From contig OX422187.1 in the NCBI GenBank assembly GCA_949130485.1, positions 10,008,205-10,072,204 on the forward strand: DNA of 64,000 nucleotides, written 5' to 3'. A program made the position numbers and the translations under genes. This document shows positions 37,561-49,779 of the stretch, one piece after another (position 1 is the first letter of the stretch; each line of letters starts with the position of its first letter). This DNA comes from Agelas oroides. Taxonomy: Eukaryota; Porifera; Demospongiae; Agelasida; Agelasidae. A model generated the notes under the pieces. The model did no database searches. It was not told where the DNA came from and saw only the letters and a list, made by a program, of their open reading frames with translations.

Positions 37561-40500
37561 GGGTTGCAGCACATGGCTCCTGCCATCTTCCTCCTCACAC
37601 TTCTCCTACCAATTGCTAGTATCTCTGCTGCAATTGATGCATCCACACTGGATGTACATACTGTCGAATGCAACCACACAATAACGTCCTGTGAGTGTCA
37701 CCAAGATGCTGACGTATGTGTCTTCAGTTTACAGATAGAACTACTTCACAGCTTCACCCGATACATCATCAATCCACAGTTTGGAGAGCGAGTTCAATTG
37801 GCACGTGTCTACTACTTTGGTGACGATGGAAACCTTTATGGTCACCCCGGACATCTTCATCAGTTTTGTGCTAATGTCAGTGAAGATGATATCAGTGAAT
37901 GTACCCCAGCATACACATTTGATGGATCAACATTTAGATATTTCATTGGAGTAAATGGACAAGTTCCAGGTCCTGCACTAATCGTTTGGGAGAATCAGAC
38001 TGTTGTTGCAAACGTGAGCAATGAACTGCAATTGGAGGCTGTTTCTATCCACTGGCATGGTATGTTTCAACGCAGCACTTACTTCATGGATGGTGTCCAT
38101 CACATTACACAGTGTCCAATTGATCCACAGAGGTCTTTCCGCTACATATTCAAGGCCAGCCCATCTGGTACTCACTGGTATCACTCTCACACTGGAGTCC
38201 AACGATCAGATGGCTTGTTTGGAGCATTGATTGTTAGAGAGAGACCAAGTGTTGAGAATCAGGTCAGACAGAAATTTCCCACTGCATTGCAGCAATACCA
38301 GGACATACCAGCTGAACATACTGTTGTCATCGCTGACTGGTTTCGTGGATATGCAATAGATGAATTTATGTTGCTTCAAAGCAGCTCTCTGTTGTATAGC
38401 CATCTAGGACGTAGCCCACCAGGCCGTGATGACAATCTTGAACATTTTCGAATCGGACCAGATGGAAAAGAAGCTGGGAATTTACCATTCTATTCTGCAC
38501 TAATCAATGGAAAGGGCAAGCATCCTGGAAATGAATATCCCTACTTGAAATCGCGTCTTCATATATTCACTGTCAACTCAGGCCAAGTGTACCGTTTCCG
38601 CCTGATGGGAGCAATTAATAACTATGGATTTAGATTCTCAATAGATGAGCATCAACTCTGGGTTGTGGGGACGGATGGGTACTGGGTAGACCCTGTGGCA
38701 GTAGACTATATCACCCTCCAGTCAGGAGAGAGGTACGACTTTCTACTCATTACCAAAATAAAACCAGCTAAGAATGACTTCTGGATGAGAGCAGAGGCGC
38801 AAGAAATCGATGCGGAGGGAAACATTGCTCCTACAGGATCACTTCCCTATCGTTTGCTTTTAGATCATGCAGCTGAGGCAGTTCTCCACTACAATATGCC
38901 AGGGTCTTTATTACCTACTTCAGCAGACTATGTGTGCATCAAAGAAAATTCTACGTCTGTCAATTCCACTTGCACCTCATCCACCCACTGTAGGATGATG
39001 AACTGTCCATGGAATATACACCCTGCCTATAATCTACAGTGTATCTATGTGGACTCTCTTTGACTTCTCCTACCCTCCTCTGACTGCATACTTCCAAAAG
39101 CTATTCCAGATGAAGAAATTTTCTTCAATTTTGGGGCAGAAGGCGTGCAATTTTTGAGCTCTGTGAATGGACGTCGCACAACATTCCCATCAGTCCCTCC
39201 CAAGTTGACAGTTGATGATCAAGAATTCCAAGAGATATTTGACCGAGAATACTGCAAAAACCTTGATAATCGCACATTTTGCAACAATGCAAGATTTTCA
39301 ACAGTTAGTCCAGAATGCCAGTGTGTCCACATGATGAATCTTGAGTACCAAAAATCTTATCGGTTTGTGTATACTGTAGCTGGACCACAAGGTGCTTTCA
39401 GCCACCCAATACATATGCATGGCCATAGCTTCTTTGTAGTTAAGATTGGTCTACCGCCTATTAACAACAGTACAGGCTTTGTAGAATGCTTTTCTGAAGA
39501 TCTTGACTGTGCTTCATATCCACCAGGGGTTGGAAAATGTGATTATGTGACAGGTCCAGGAGACTATACCTGTTCTTCGCAGTGGGCTGTTGGGAGAGAG
39601 TACATGTACCCTTCACCCACAACTTCTGGCATGACTCCCTCACCCACATCCTCTGGAAATATTGACCCATACACACCACGTAAAGATACAATTATGGTTC
39701 CCGCTGGAGGCTATGCAATTGTTGATGTGGTAGCCAACAATCCTGGCGTCTGGTTTATGCACTGTCATGTCGAGCCCCATGCAGTTGAAGGGATGGCAGT
39801 GACACTTAATGAGGCACAACCATACCAGAACCCATCCCCACCAGAAATGCGTCAACATGGGAACTTTAAACCAACCCTCCAAGATTTCTATGACTATCTG
39901 GACTTTGACCCAAACAGACCATCTACGAGTACAGGTATGGGCGCTTGTTAAGATTAGCAACAGAGTACTGATGACCCATCTGTTACCTCATTCCTTTTTG
40001 TCTAGCTCCCCCTGTCGCACCAAGGCCAGTTGCCCCAACCACATGTGTAGCTGCTGGTTTCAGATCGTGCTGCAGGCAGAGAGGCAGGGGATGCTATGTT
40101 AGAGCTGGCAGATGTTGGTGTGATAAACGTTGTCGTATTTTTGGGAACTGCTGTCCAGATATTGATCTAACCTGCAATAGAAGATGTAAGTTACATCCTG
40201 ACTGATCAGTAGCTATGTCAGCTGCGACCTTTTGATAATTGTCTACACTATACATAGTGTATGTACATTTGTAGTTTTTAGACCTTAGGGTTAGAATATA
40301 ATATTGTGTGGTACTACGTATAACTTCCACCCTGCCTGGCTACTGTATTACTATACCTGACAGTGTTGTTTTAGTTAACTATAACAATAACTAAATACCT
40401 TTTAGCACGGCCTTTTAACATTTTTACTTAAGCAAACTACCCAGTATACCAGGTGTAAGCTAAACTAAGTATAACTAGAATCTTTTTCCACTGATAACTA

Positions 40501-40834
40501 TGACTAAATACCTTTTAGTAAGGACTTTTGGAGTTTTAGTACTTGAAATTATAAGTAACTAAAATAATTGCACAACCAAAATACTAAAACCAAAATTTAT
40601 TTTCAATTAAGCGTTTGTATTTGTATTTACGACAATATAAGGCACAGCCTAACGAAAAGGGTATCATTTTGTAGCTCTTTTAAAGCTCTATATACTAATA
40701 CTAGTTTCATTAAAATTGGAGTTTGCTATCAGACGTTATCGACCCTAGAATTCAATTTCCACTACCGGCTCTCTAGCCACTTCGTTAAAAGAAAAAACGC
40801 ATATGGCCAGATTTCATAACTAGAGGTATCTTCA

Positions 40835-41100
40835 TGTTAAGACAGCTAGCTTGGCCACTCTAAAATCCTACTTGACCATAGGTCCCATTTGTTAGTGGCA
40901 ATTGTTCGGCGCCATACAGTCGCCGTGGATTAGCCCACAGCCTTGCGCTTGCACCGTGAATACTTTAATCACAATAGATTCCAGCTGTGGCATCAAACTT
41001 AGGTAAGTCCTCTTAGGCTGGGAGAGAATGGCTAAACAAGTAGGCATACGCAGCACTTTTGTGGCTTTTCTCAAAGTTCTTCCCTCAGCTTTTTTTTTCC
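40835..41100. repeat. Direct repeat copy 1 (second at 41987-42240)
   Basis: About 250 bases inside the intron between the two somatomedin-B-like exons are repeated about 1.15 kb downstream (shared tagctaglikettggccact, tgtggattagc, aagtcctct.aggctggga, cacttttgtgg; short matches given with variants). The spacing suggests a duplication that may have accompanied duplication of the domain exon. Confidence 0.75.
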
Positions 41101-41986
41101 TTTCCACTTGGGGTGTAACGAGCCTAACCGCACCCCAAGTTGAAAGAGAACGGTGACTGGGTTGCAGGTGGTAACTGCATCACAAGTACATAATATCGGG
41201 TGTAGGTGGCAGGCCATTTCATTCTGCCCATAACAGACCATTAAGCAGATCCACTAGAGGCACACACTTCCAGGTGGTGAGCAAGCACACAAACTTTGAC
41301 TAAGAGAAAGGCCATAGGTATGAAGGGCCGTGTGGTAAGCAAGGGTGAAAGACAGAGGGTTAAACGAAGGCATGGTCCTACTGACAACAAAGGTTGTGCC
41401 AATTGGTGAAATCAGCCACTGAGATGGTACATGTAGTACATGTAGTACATCAGCTGGTATCTAGTAACAAGTGGATAAGTGCTAAATGTATTTTTCACAT
41501 GTATTGTAATATACAACTTCTATATATGGCTATAGTGCACGCCACATTTAGTGTTGACCGGCTGGGCAGAAGATCGCCACACTCCTAATTTGTGTATCTG
41601 TATCTGAGTTGTGCAGGAGCTACAAACACCGCACAAAGCCTTTTGATCAGATGTCAGTCAGTGTTGCGGCTGTTGCCATCGAAGCGCTGTGGATGCATGG
41701 GATGTGCTGTAGTGCAGCAAGGCAGTAACTAAGTGCACACTTCACTGAAGTGTCAAAATGACTTGTAGCTCAGTGTGGCCGTGCTGTATCGGTAGTCTGC
41801 TACCAGAAGGTTGTAGCTAATATACCTATAGTTTGTTCACAACGTATATACCTTAGCCTTTATACAAGGCTCCAGAGTTGCAAGTGCAGATGAAGTTTGT
41901 GTGGTCACTGAGTGTCAATATTTTTTCAGGTTAGCAGTGGTTTAAAAAAAATAACATATTCTCATCTTTGAAAAATGTAAGTACCT

Positions 41987-42240
41987 TCATGTTAAGATAG
42001 CTAGTTTGGCCACTTAAAATCCTATGTCACTGTAGGTCCAGTTTGTTCATGGCAAATATATGGCCCGTGCAATCGCTGTGGATTAGCTCTCAACCTTAAT
42101 GCTTGCACAGTAGATACTTCATGATAACTGTTTCAAGCTGTGGTGTCAAACTTCAGTAAGTCCTCTCAGGCTGGGAAAGAAACGCTAAAACATTGGGCAT
42201 GCACATGCACTTTTGTGGTATTTCATTCATTATATATTAT
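41987..42240. repeat. Direct repeat copy 2
   Basis: Diverged copy of 40835-41100. It lies about 120 bases upstream of the second somatomedin-B-like exon. Confidence 0.75.
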
Positions 42241-42673
42241 TATACTTTTTCTTTCCACTTGAGGTGTAATTATTTTTGAGTGGCTTACTCTCAAAGTACT
42301 ATGCTGAAGGTAAAGTAGATATCTTGCTACTCCACCTCTCCCTGCTTCATTCCTTGTAGCTCCCCCTAGGCCTGTCATTCCAAGGCCAATTGCCCCAACT
42401 ACATGTGCAGCTGCTGGTTTCGGATCGTGCTGCAGGCAAGGAGGCAGGGGGTGCTATGTCAGAGCTGGCAGATGTTGGTGTGATAGACGTTGTCGTATTT
42501 ATGGGAGCTGCTGTCCAGATATTGATCTAACCTGCAATAGAAGATGTAAGTGGTAGATATAGTACTCCCACAGATCACAGCTACACTATGTGCAAACCAC
42601 CATGCATGCATGATCTATTAGCTTTACGACATCTATGGCAATTCAAAGCTCTATGCTCTATTACTTCTGAATA

Positions 42674-42809
42674 CAGTGGGAAGTCACTTATCCGAACATG
42701 CTGGAACCAAGGGGTGTCCAGATAACCGTAATGCTATGAATATCATTTTGGGGGTGAACATAAGGTGAACATTTGGATAACTGAATTTTGGATAAGTGAC
42801 TTCCTACTG
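42674..42809. mobile_element. Mariner/pogo-type MITE with TA target duplication
   Basis: The left end cagtgggaagtcacttatcc and right end ggataagtgacttcctactg are inverted, with one mismatch in 20. TA dinucleotides flank it at 42672-42673 and 42810-42811. It is 136 bases, non-coding, and sits in the last intron of the first oxidase. Confidence 0.88.
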
Positions 42810-44103
42810 TACTGTGGCTTGTGGGGCAGTTACATACAACCTGTGAGTCATCATTAAAGAAGCATGAAGTGGTGCATGGGAATGCATGTTCATATACTGT
42901 ATTTTTTTTCAAATAAAACGCATGATCCAATCTAGCTCAAGAAATTCAATTCTGGGAATTTATGGGTGGATCCAACTTAGCACAAGCTGCCACTAATTAA
43001 TTTTGGGTTGATCCAATTTAGTGCAATACCAGGAATGAAGCCTCTCAGCTGTCCCAGTCAGTTTATTCTGTGGCAACAAAGGGCAGTCAAGAACAATTGC
43101 CAGGAAAAAGAGCTCTCTCATTTCTGGAGAACTGAAGGCAATGGAACTCTTGCATTTCTATGTGACCAAAAAATTTTCACGTTTGAATCCATTGCAACGC
43201 ATGATCTAATCTAACGCAAGAAATTCAATTCCTGGAATTTATGGGTGGATCTAACTTAACACATGCCCACTCAAATTATTTAATTTGCATGCGTTTTATT
43301 CGAATAAATAAGGCAGATCTAATATTGTAACAAATCAATAATGAAATTTCCTCTCTTGTCCTCTCACAGCAACATGAACTCTTCATGTGGTGAACCACAG
43401 CACAGTAAACCCATGCATGCATTTACCTTTTTTTGCTTTGTAGTTTGCAAACATTTTGACCTTAGACTTAGAACCTGTGTTTGGCGATAGCCTTCTACTC
43501 TATACCTGTACCTGAGAGTACTGTACTGCACACATGTAACATTTCTCCATGTATGCTTTAGTGCAAACTGCAAATCTCTACAAACAACCAAATATTTATG
43601 ATAAACGACATGGTTGTTGCATAATTTCAGTTGTTGCAGACTTTGAAGAGTAACAGGACAAAGAATGTTGTGATAAATCACCAACAACAAATCAACTAAC
43701 CATGCAGAAATACAAACCACCATAGTTACGTAGTAACTACAGAGTAACTTATACAAATTTTTTACGTATGCTTAGTGAAGAGCTCACTCTATAATTGCAC
43801 AGTATGTCTTCTACCATGTGAAACATGATCCAGATACAGGACATTCACAGATCTTTACTACCAAATTTGCCTGGCATGTGACTCCTAATATTGAAATTCT
43901 GAGTGTCATGCATTATACTATGAATTGTTGTTAAACTGTCTAAGTTGCCTCTTTTTACCTTCAATATTAGACCACAAGTGTATGCATATACTATGCCTGA
44001 ACAAACTAACAAACAGGCACTCGTGTACACTCTGTGTTAAAAGCACTGGCTTTCTTGAGTTTCTTCGTCTTCTACTCTAGGTCGCTCCGTCCTTCCCAGA
44101 CTA

Positions 44104-45267
44104 CAGTGGAACCTCTTTATAACGGACAAGTTGGTGTAGGAGGGTTTGTCCGTTATAAAGAGGTGTCCTTTATTGGGAGGTTGGTTCAAGAATGCATCTG
44201 TAACCCATATAAAGTATTATTATCATGTCATGAAGTATATATGATACATGTGCACAGTTGACATTGAGTTTCAAATGTCGTTTTCATCAGTGTCCTCAGC
44301 TCTTGAAAAAAATTGTGTGAGTGTGGTTTGATGCATGGCAGAGACGTGATGAGCTGCAACTTCAGTGAGCAGTGCACTCATCTTTGTGGCCATTTCCAGG
44401 CAATTGCGACTCTCTAAAAAATGCTGTACATGTTCAAGTGTCTGAATGGCTTCTTTAAAGTCCTTTATTACAGGTACAGGAGGATCCAAGTCAACATCAC
44501 TCTCGGGATCTGAATCTTCTTCAGTAGGGGTCATAGTATTTTCTTGTGTCAAGCTATCCATAAAGTTGTCCTCCCAATGGTCATTATCCAGGTCTGTGCA
44601 AACTGGAAGCTCACTGTCACCATTAACATAATCAGATACAGAACAGGCATCTTGAGTCCCCATTGCAGCTGAGATAAGGGGTGCCAGAGAAGCTGCTTCA
44701 TCAACATCTTCAAATGGATCCTCAGAGGAGCATATACATGTAGACTCCGTGCAGTTATCACGTGACTGATTTCACTGAATTATCTGGTTCTCGTTTGAGA
44801 AGTAAATTTTCTCCCACTGGATTCCAAATGTCTTGATATGCGTGATATCCTCGGATATATGAGTCAAACTCCGTTACCTCCATAGCTCCCTCCATAGCTA
44901 CGATAAATCAGACGGCAAATTCAGTAAGACCACGCCCCAACCACGCCCCTTGTCCGTTACAAGAGGTCAAATTGTGCAAGAAGCTTGTCCGTTGTTCGGA
45001 GTTAGGAGGTGTCCGCTATTCGGGAGGTAAATTTACACTAGCTCTATGTGAAATCAGTTGGTGCAAAAGCTGTTGTCCGCTAGAGGGAGGTGTCCGCTAT
45101 TTAGAGAGTGCAAGAAGCTTGTCCGTTGTTCGGAGTTAGGAGGTGTCCGCTATTCGGGAGGTAAATTTACACTAGCTCTATGTGAAATCAGTTGGTGCAA
45201 AAGCTGTTGTCCGCTAGAGGGAGGTGTCCGCTATTTAGAGAGTCTGTTATAACTTGAGGTTCCACTG
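44104..45267. mobile_element. pogo/Tigger-like DNA transposon, internally deleted
   Basis: The ends cagtggaacctctttataac and, inverted, cagtggaacctcaagttataac are flanked by TA (44102-44103 and 45268-45269). CAGTGGAACCTC ends plus a TA duplication are typical of pogo/Tigger elements. Only a C-terminal transposase fragment remains (44271-44663, minus). A 130-base internal segment with ggtgtccgctattcgggagg is tandemly duplicated at about 44980-45240. Confidence 0.9.
44271..44663 (-). pseudogene. C-terminal fragment of a pogo/Tigger-type transposase
   Basis: 130 codons: an acidic stretch (TPTEEDSDPESDVDLD), then a helical tail (FKEAIQTLEHVQHFLES) and a closing TTLTQFFSRA motif of the type found at the end of pogo-family transposases. 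The DDE catalytic core and the helix-turn-helix DNA-binding domain are absent. It lies inside the terminal repeats at 44104-45267. Confidence 0.6.
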
Positions 45268-45910
45268 TATTTCAGAGCTTGAGGCCTTGCTTAGTACAAC
45301 TACTGAAGAGCTGGAGCAGCAAAAACGCCTGAATCAGGCATTGCTAAAGCGAAATGTTTGTCCTTATTGTAATGCCTGTGTTATAATCTGTGCTGAGTGA
45401 ACAGTACTAAAATTACAAAGTGCATGAAATGAACAGCTATCTGTTTAGCACAAAAAGCAAGCATTTACGTGTAGCCTCATTTTTGGACGGAAAAGCGAGG
45501 CTGTACAGTTGTTGCATGGATAATATTTTGTCATTACTTTCTCAATAGAACTTCAAGGAACTGCAATTAAGTGAAGCAACTAGAAAACCACAACACAACT
45601 GCATTGCTCAATCATAGAGTTACATGAACTGAACTAGACTATAGTTGCACTGTATTACATTCATTTTGGCTTCAGTGCTATGGACATCATGCAGGCTGTA
45701 GGAGTGATTGTAATCTACAGCTGTATATGCCTACTGCCTCATATCAATGGTTAAAAAAAAAGACATGCATGTTGTTTGATTTATGTGTGTATGTAGGACA
45801 TCATGTATGGTATGGTATAAAGGGAACCAGGATGAAAGACTAGAACTTCCATAATTACGGTGTACTATATATGTAGCCCCCCGGGGGAGTCTGGGGGCAT
45901 GCACACCAAG

Positions 45911-46660
45911 AGAATAATGTTTGAGATAAAAACAATCTGCACAAGTCCTGAATGATGACAAATGCATGCACAATGTATGAGCAATGCTTGCCAATGGATG
46001 AGCAAAACTTGCCAACAAAATGAGGTAGGAGGTTGCCAAGGTTACCCTGTTCTGAAAGAGTAGTTAATCAACACTGCTTCCCATATGGGAGAAGAAAGCC
46101 ACGGTCCAAATTATCAGGATTTGTTTCCTCCAGTGAGTCCTGGGAAGATGGCTATATGGTATATATGCCGTACGTTTTTCTAGGTTACAATAACAAAGTG
46201 GTTGTCACTCTTAAGCCATGAATATAAACACAGTCAGTCACAAGTAGTGACCCCATTTGCACATGTGTAGGTATTGTGCTTATAGGTGCACTTCTCATAT
46301 CTTGCAACCCTATAGGCAAGTCGCATGCATCAGAGTAATCTACTCAGGATTGACAAAAAATTTGTACCAAACTGCCCCGGCCCTCTACCCGATATTTGTG
46401 TCAAACAAACCCTCAATTTTCAGTCCCTGAAAATTAACACCCTATCTAAGGCTCCATCCACAGTCTGCCAACATCACGTATGGATTTGTCATGGTATACC
46501 CTACCCAGTTTACAAGGCAAAACTCACAGTTGATCCTATACAATACAACAAATGTGACTCTAAACCATCCATCATCCAGTAAAACTGCAATCAAAGCATT
46601 CGGTCTTGAATATAAGATTTATATAGTGGTTTAGGGCAGCAGGGTTAGTCACACATGCAC
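45911..46660. other. Non-coding stretch
   Basis: No gene assigned. An open frame at 46325-46582 (plus, about 85 codons) has no recognisable domain or splice context and is not called. Confidence 0.35.
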
Positions 46661-46781
46661 CATTGGCGGTTTCAGAGCTGCCAGGTTACCCGCGCAGCGG
46701 AGCCGCTACAAGTTCCGTAAGCAATAACCACAATTGACCAGAATTTCACCCGGGCAGTGCCCGGGTCTGGAACCGCCAATG
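46661..46781. mobile_element. hAT-type MITE with 8-bp target duplication
   Basis: The ends cattggcggtttcaga and tctggaaccgccaatg are inverted. The 8-base direct repeat acatgcac flanks it exactly (46653-46660 and 46782-46789). The 121-base interior includes a cccgggcagtgcccggg palindrome. The 8-base duplication is typical of hAT elements. Confidence 0.88.
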
Positions 46782-46789
46782 ACATGCAC

Positions 46790-47836
46790 CTTCAGCTCTA
46801 CTTATCTAAATCTTCTCATTTGGCACTGTGGGTAATTAACCCTACAAAGCAACACAAAACATAATAAAACAAAAGAGCAGAATGTGTGTACATTACGCCC
46901 AGGATGTGCATGCATACATCATGCACAAGATGTAATGTTATGATATAACCATGATGTAACCAAAGCAGGGTGGAGAGAAACAAAGGTGGGATGTGCCTTC
47001 ATTGTGGTAGATACACCCAGGATGTTTGGTGTCTACACAGGCATTGTAGAGTGCACCTGTGGGATGGGAAGTCATGCACAGATGGTGTGACTGTGCCCAC
47101 TCGGCTAATGGAGTGGACATTGTACTATAAACTCTTATAGCAGTCTGGCATAAGGCGGCAAGGAACTACAATGTGTTGTGTTACTAGTAGAGGGGAACAA
47201 TGTCATATACTTGCACTGTAGCAGACTGTGTGAAGTCAACACTAAAGTAATCCTCCTTGGAAACTTTTCAGGAGAATTACTTCTCCTTTGATAAGTTTTC
47301 CAAGGAGAAGTAATCCTACAGTCATGTGTACTTCCTTACACAATACAATACGACACAAAACAAATCACAAGAAGAATACAACATTGGAAGGACAGAATTG
47401 TTGCCAGTTCCCTTTCTTTAAGAACAAATCCACCTGCATGAACTTTCAAGACCATGGTTTGTGCTATATAGCAGTCTACACACAGGCCTCAGGCTTCCCA
47501 TACAACTTACACAAAATCAGATTAGCAATTACAAGTAGTCTACAGCTTGTGTAAACTATTGTTCAGTTGCCATAGCCGCCCGGGAATTTCCAAGCAGATT
47601 ACTGAACAATATCACGACTTTGCTCAATCATAACTGGAAAAATACTTGGAGTTTGACTAAGTTATACGAGTATTGCGTAGTCGGAGTGGAAAAAAACGTG
47701 TCCAGAAATTTACGGAGCTCTTGGCCGTTCTGCCCCTATATTTGTGCGCCAAATCGAAAATCGATCACAGCTGAAAGCGGTCGCTGTAAGCCACTTGGAT
47801 AAGCGCTTGTACGATAGGTACGAGGTCTGAAGGCAT
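46790..47836. other. Non-coding stretch with a small inverted repeat
   Basis: At 47246-47318 an imperfect inverted repeat pairs agtaatcctccttggaaac with ttccaaggagaagtaatcct. No gene recognised. Confidence 0.4.
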
Positions 47837-48282
47837 CCGTTATTTCTCGAAAATACGCCCATGGGCGATGAACTTAAGTGGCTACTAAAAGAGGGGGATG
47901 GGCGTATTTTCGAGAGTTGAGACTCGAAAACTGTATGCCCACTTCACACGCAGTTAGTCTAGCCCTTGTTATTTGCGCATGCAGTGATTCTTCGAAAGAG
48001 TGTATAATTGCAGAGGTCAAAGTACACGTATAAATGATGAAAAATGCAGTGATTCTGAAATGCCATGCGCTTGGTTACGCAATAACAGCAAATGGTTTCT
48101 GCCTTTATTTGTTAGTCCCTTCCTCTGGCACAGTGCTGCTTCTTCGGTGCTTCTTGCGCATGTACTGCGGCATAAATGGGTGGGCGTACTTTCGAGAGAA
48201 AAGCACCCTTTGAAACAACTTCATTCAAAAAAGCGGGGTGGGCGTATTTTTCAAGGGTGGGCTTATTTTCGGGAGATTACGG
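47837..48282. mobile_element. Non-autonomous element with ccgtaatctcccgaaaataa-like ends
   Basis: The left end ccgttatttctcgaaaatac matches, as an inverted repeat, the right end ending gggagattacgg at 48282. Internal copies of gggcgtattttcga occur at 47899 and 48240. About 446 bases with no coding capacity recognised. Confidence 0.65.
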
Positions 48283-48774
48283 TACATCTGCAGTTCTAAA
48301 ATTGGGATTGACATCCCACAAAGGAGGAAGTAACCATCTGCACATAGGGCAGTCTAACAGATAGATCTTTGCATTTGAGATGGCAAGAACAGATAGTAAA
48401 GTTGTATACAGGAACCTTTTCTTCTTTGGTTGTGTAGCTCTGTCTCTTTACATGCAGGTGAGGAACTCCAGCTACCAGAGAGCCTACAACATGTCATAAA
48501 AGTAAGGTTCCCTGAAGAATGATGTCTCCATAAAGCTCAGGAAACCCTGATCCATACAGTGAGGCTATAGGTATAGCTTGTGCATTATAAGCTGTATGGT
48601 TGTACCATGAATCTAGTCATGTGACTGCTAGAAGCAATGCAATTTTGTTACACAACTGCTACCCCACAACCTCTGGCCCAGATTTACAGAGCATAGGAGT
48701 GTGTTGCAGAGTTAGAAAATGTGGAGGCACGTAGCTAATCCCAACTGAATATCTATCGTGGATGCATTTAAAGG

Positions 48775-49220
48775 CCATAGCTATGACGTCTTATGAGATA
48801 CAGCTGGGAGCATATCAGAAGACATGATATACTGCTTGTAGAAATGTTTTCATTTGCTTTGCAATTCCCTTTTTGCCTACACCTGCATGTATAGGTGTAG
48901 GCACATGATGAATTTTTACTTCCTGACTCTATTTGATTACTGTGTTAACTAAATTGGAAGAGAGGGCTAAAGTGTTTGGTCTGGTAACCAAGCGAAGTGT
49001 CAACATGCCACCTCAACAGGAAATGAAGTATTTCATCAGTATTGTAGTACACACAGCAGATTTTGGGTTCACCTTTTGCTTTCCTAGGCTCAATACAATT
49101 AAATTGCAGACCAAAGTGGGAGAGAGGGTGGAAGTATTTGGTCTGTGGCCTGGAGATACCTGCCACCACAGCAGGAAATTATGGGTAAATTAAGGAGAGT
49201 TTCAGTTTCATCAATATAAG
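48775..49220. repeat. Dispersed repeat, copy 2 (first at 29556-29995)
   Basis: Same repeat as 29556-29995 in the same orientation, with about 20% divergence by eye and small indels (extra ctcaatacaattaaattgca). Ends are not marked by inverted repeats. Confidence 0.8.
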
Positions 49221-49779
49221 ACCGACTTCCACACATGACATCTGCAGAAACTCAAGATCTGAACTTTTGGGTGACCCGAGAGGCAAAATCAGTGGCGGAC
49301 TTGGTACACATACTTTGGTGTGTTAAAAAATTTGCATTGTAAAAAACTTTATTTGTTCAAGTGCATTTTACTAGACTACCATGATGACAGGTGCATGAAC
49401 AATGTGGATCAGAGTTCGATATAGAGCAGTAATACAATTTTGTGCATTTAATGGTAGCGTGGGAATTTGTAGTTACTCCTTGCGCACATAAACCTTGAAC
49501 CTTAATGGTTACATGCATGTAATTACATCTAGCGCAGGTATTCATATTATGCTAAACTTGGCACTCAGTTGAACTCCAAGACTAAACTTATGGAGGCTGA
49601 TTCGAAGTGAGTAAATAAACAATGTCGAACTGTGCGTAGAGTATAGATAATGGAGTGAAGGGTTACTCAAAAAAGTATTAGCGATAACACCAGCCTTCCA
49701 CACCAACGTTATGTCGTGTTACATTGCGCATTAATTTATGGTAAAAGCACCGTTTTATTTTTTTTTATTTTGGCCATAC

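Larger units (their letters stand above)
37573..43377 (+). pseudogene. Laccase-like multicopper oxidase with two somatomedin-B-like domains, interrupted by an in-frame TGA
   Basis: The long exon 37573-39934 encodes a secreted multicopper oxidase: hydrophobic signal peptide (MAPAIFLLTLLLPIASISA), then HWHGM, WYHSHTGVQR, HPIHMHGHSF and HCHVEPHAVEGM, the complete copper ligand set with Met as the axial type-1 ligand. Codon 497 (39061-39063) is TGA where the second copy has CGA; the frame stays open on both sides. Two phase 1-1 exons follow, 40006-40185 and 42360-42545. Each encodes a Cys-rich somatomedin-B-like domain (CCRQ.GRGCYVRAGRCWCD, then GNCCPD or GSCCPD). A short terminal exon at 43370 gives ST then TGA (43375-43377). 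If the stop is real, the product loses cupredoxin domain 3 and half of the trinuclear site. Expected role when intact: oxidation of phenols or metals outside the cell. Confidence 0.85.
43860..45910 (+). pseudogene. Segmental copy of the 3' end of the coiled-coil gene
   Basis: Sequence from about 28140 to 28990 (the last two exons and their flanks) recurs here. Copied parts include the exon text SELEALLSTTTEELEQQKRL (45271 onward), the following intron, the final exon NFKELQ.SEAT at 45549 and the 3' flank up to ccgggggagtctgggggc. The copied exon 29 is split by the transposon at 44104-45267, and its donor region reads gcgaaatgtttgt instead of gcggaaggtttgt, so the splice site is lost. Non-functional. 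Confidence 0.85.

Noticed and set aside
39061-39063. TGA as a selenocysteine codon in the first oxidase
   Set aside because: The twin gene has Arg (CGA) here, the site is not a copper ligand, and no SECIS-like element was identified.
46325-46582. 85-codon plus-strand frame
   Set aside because: No domain, no splice sites and no similarity to anything else in the window.
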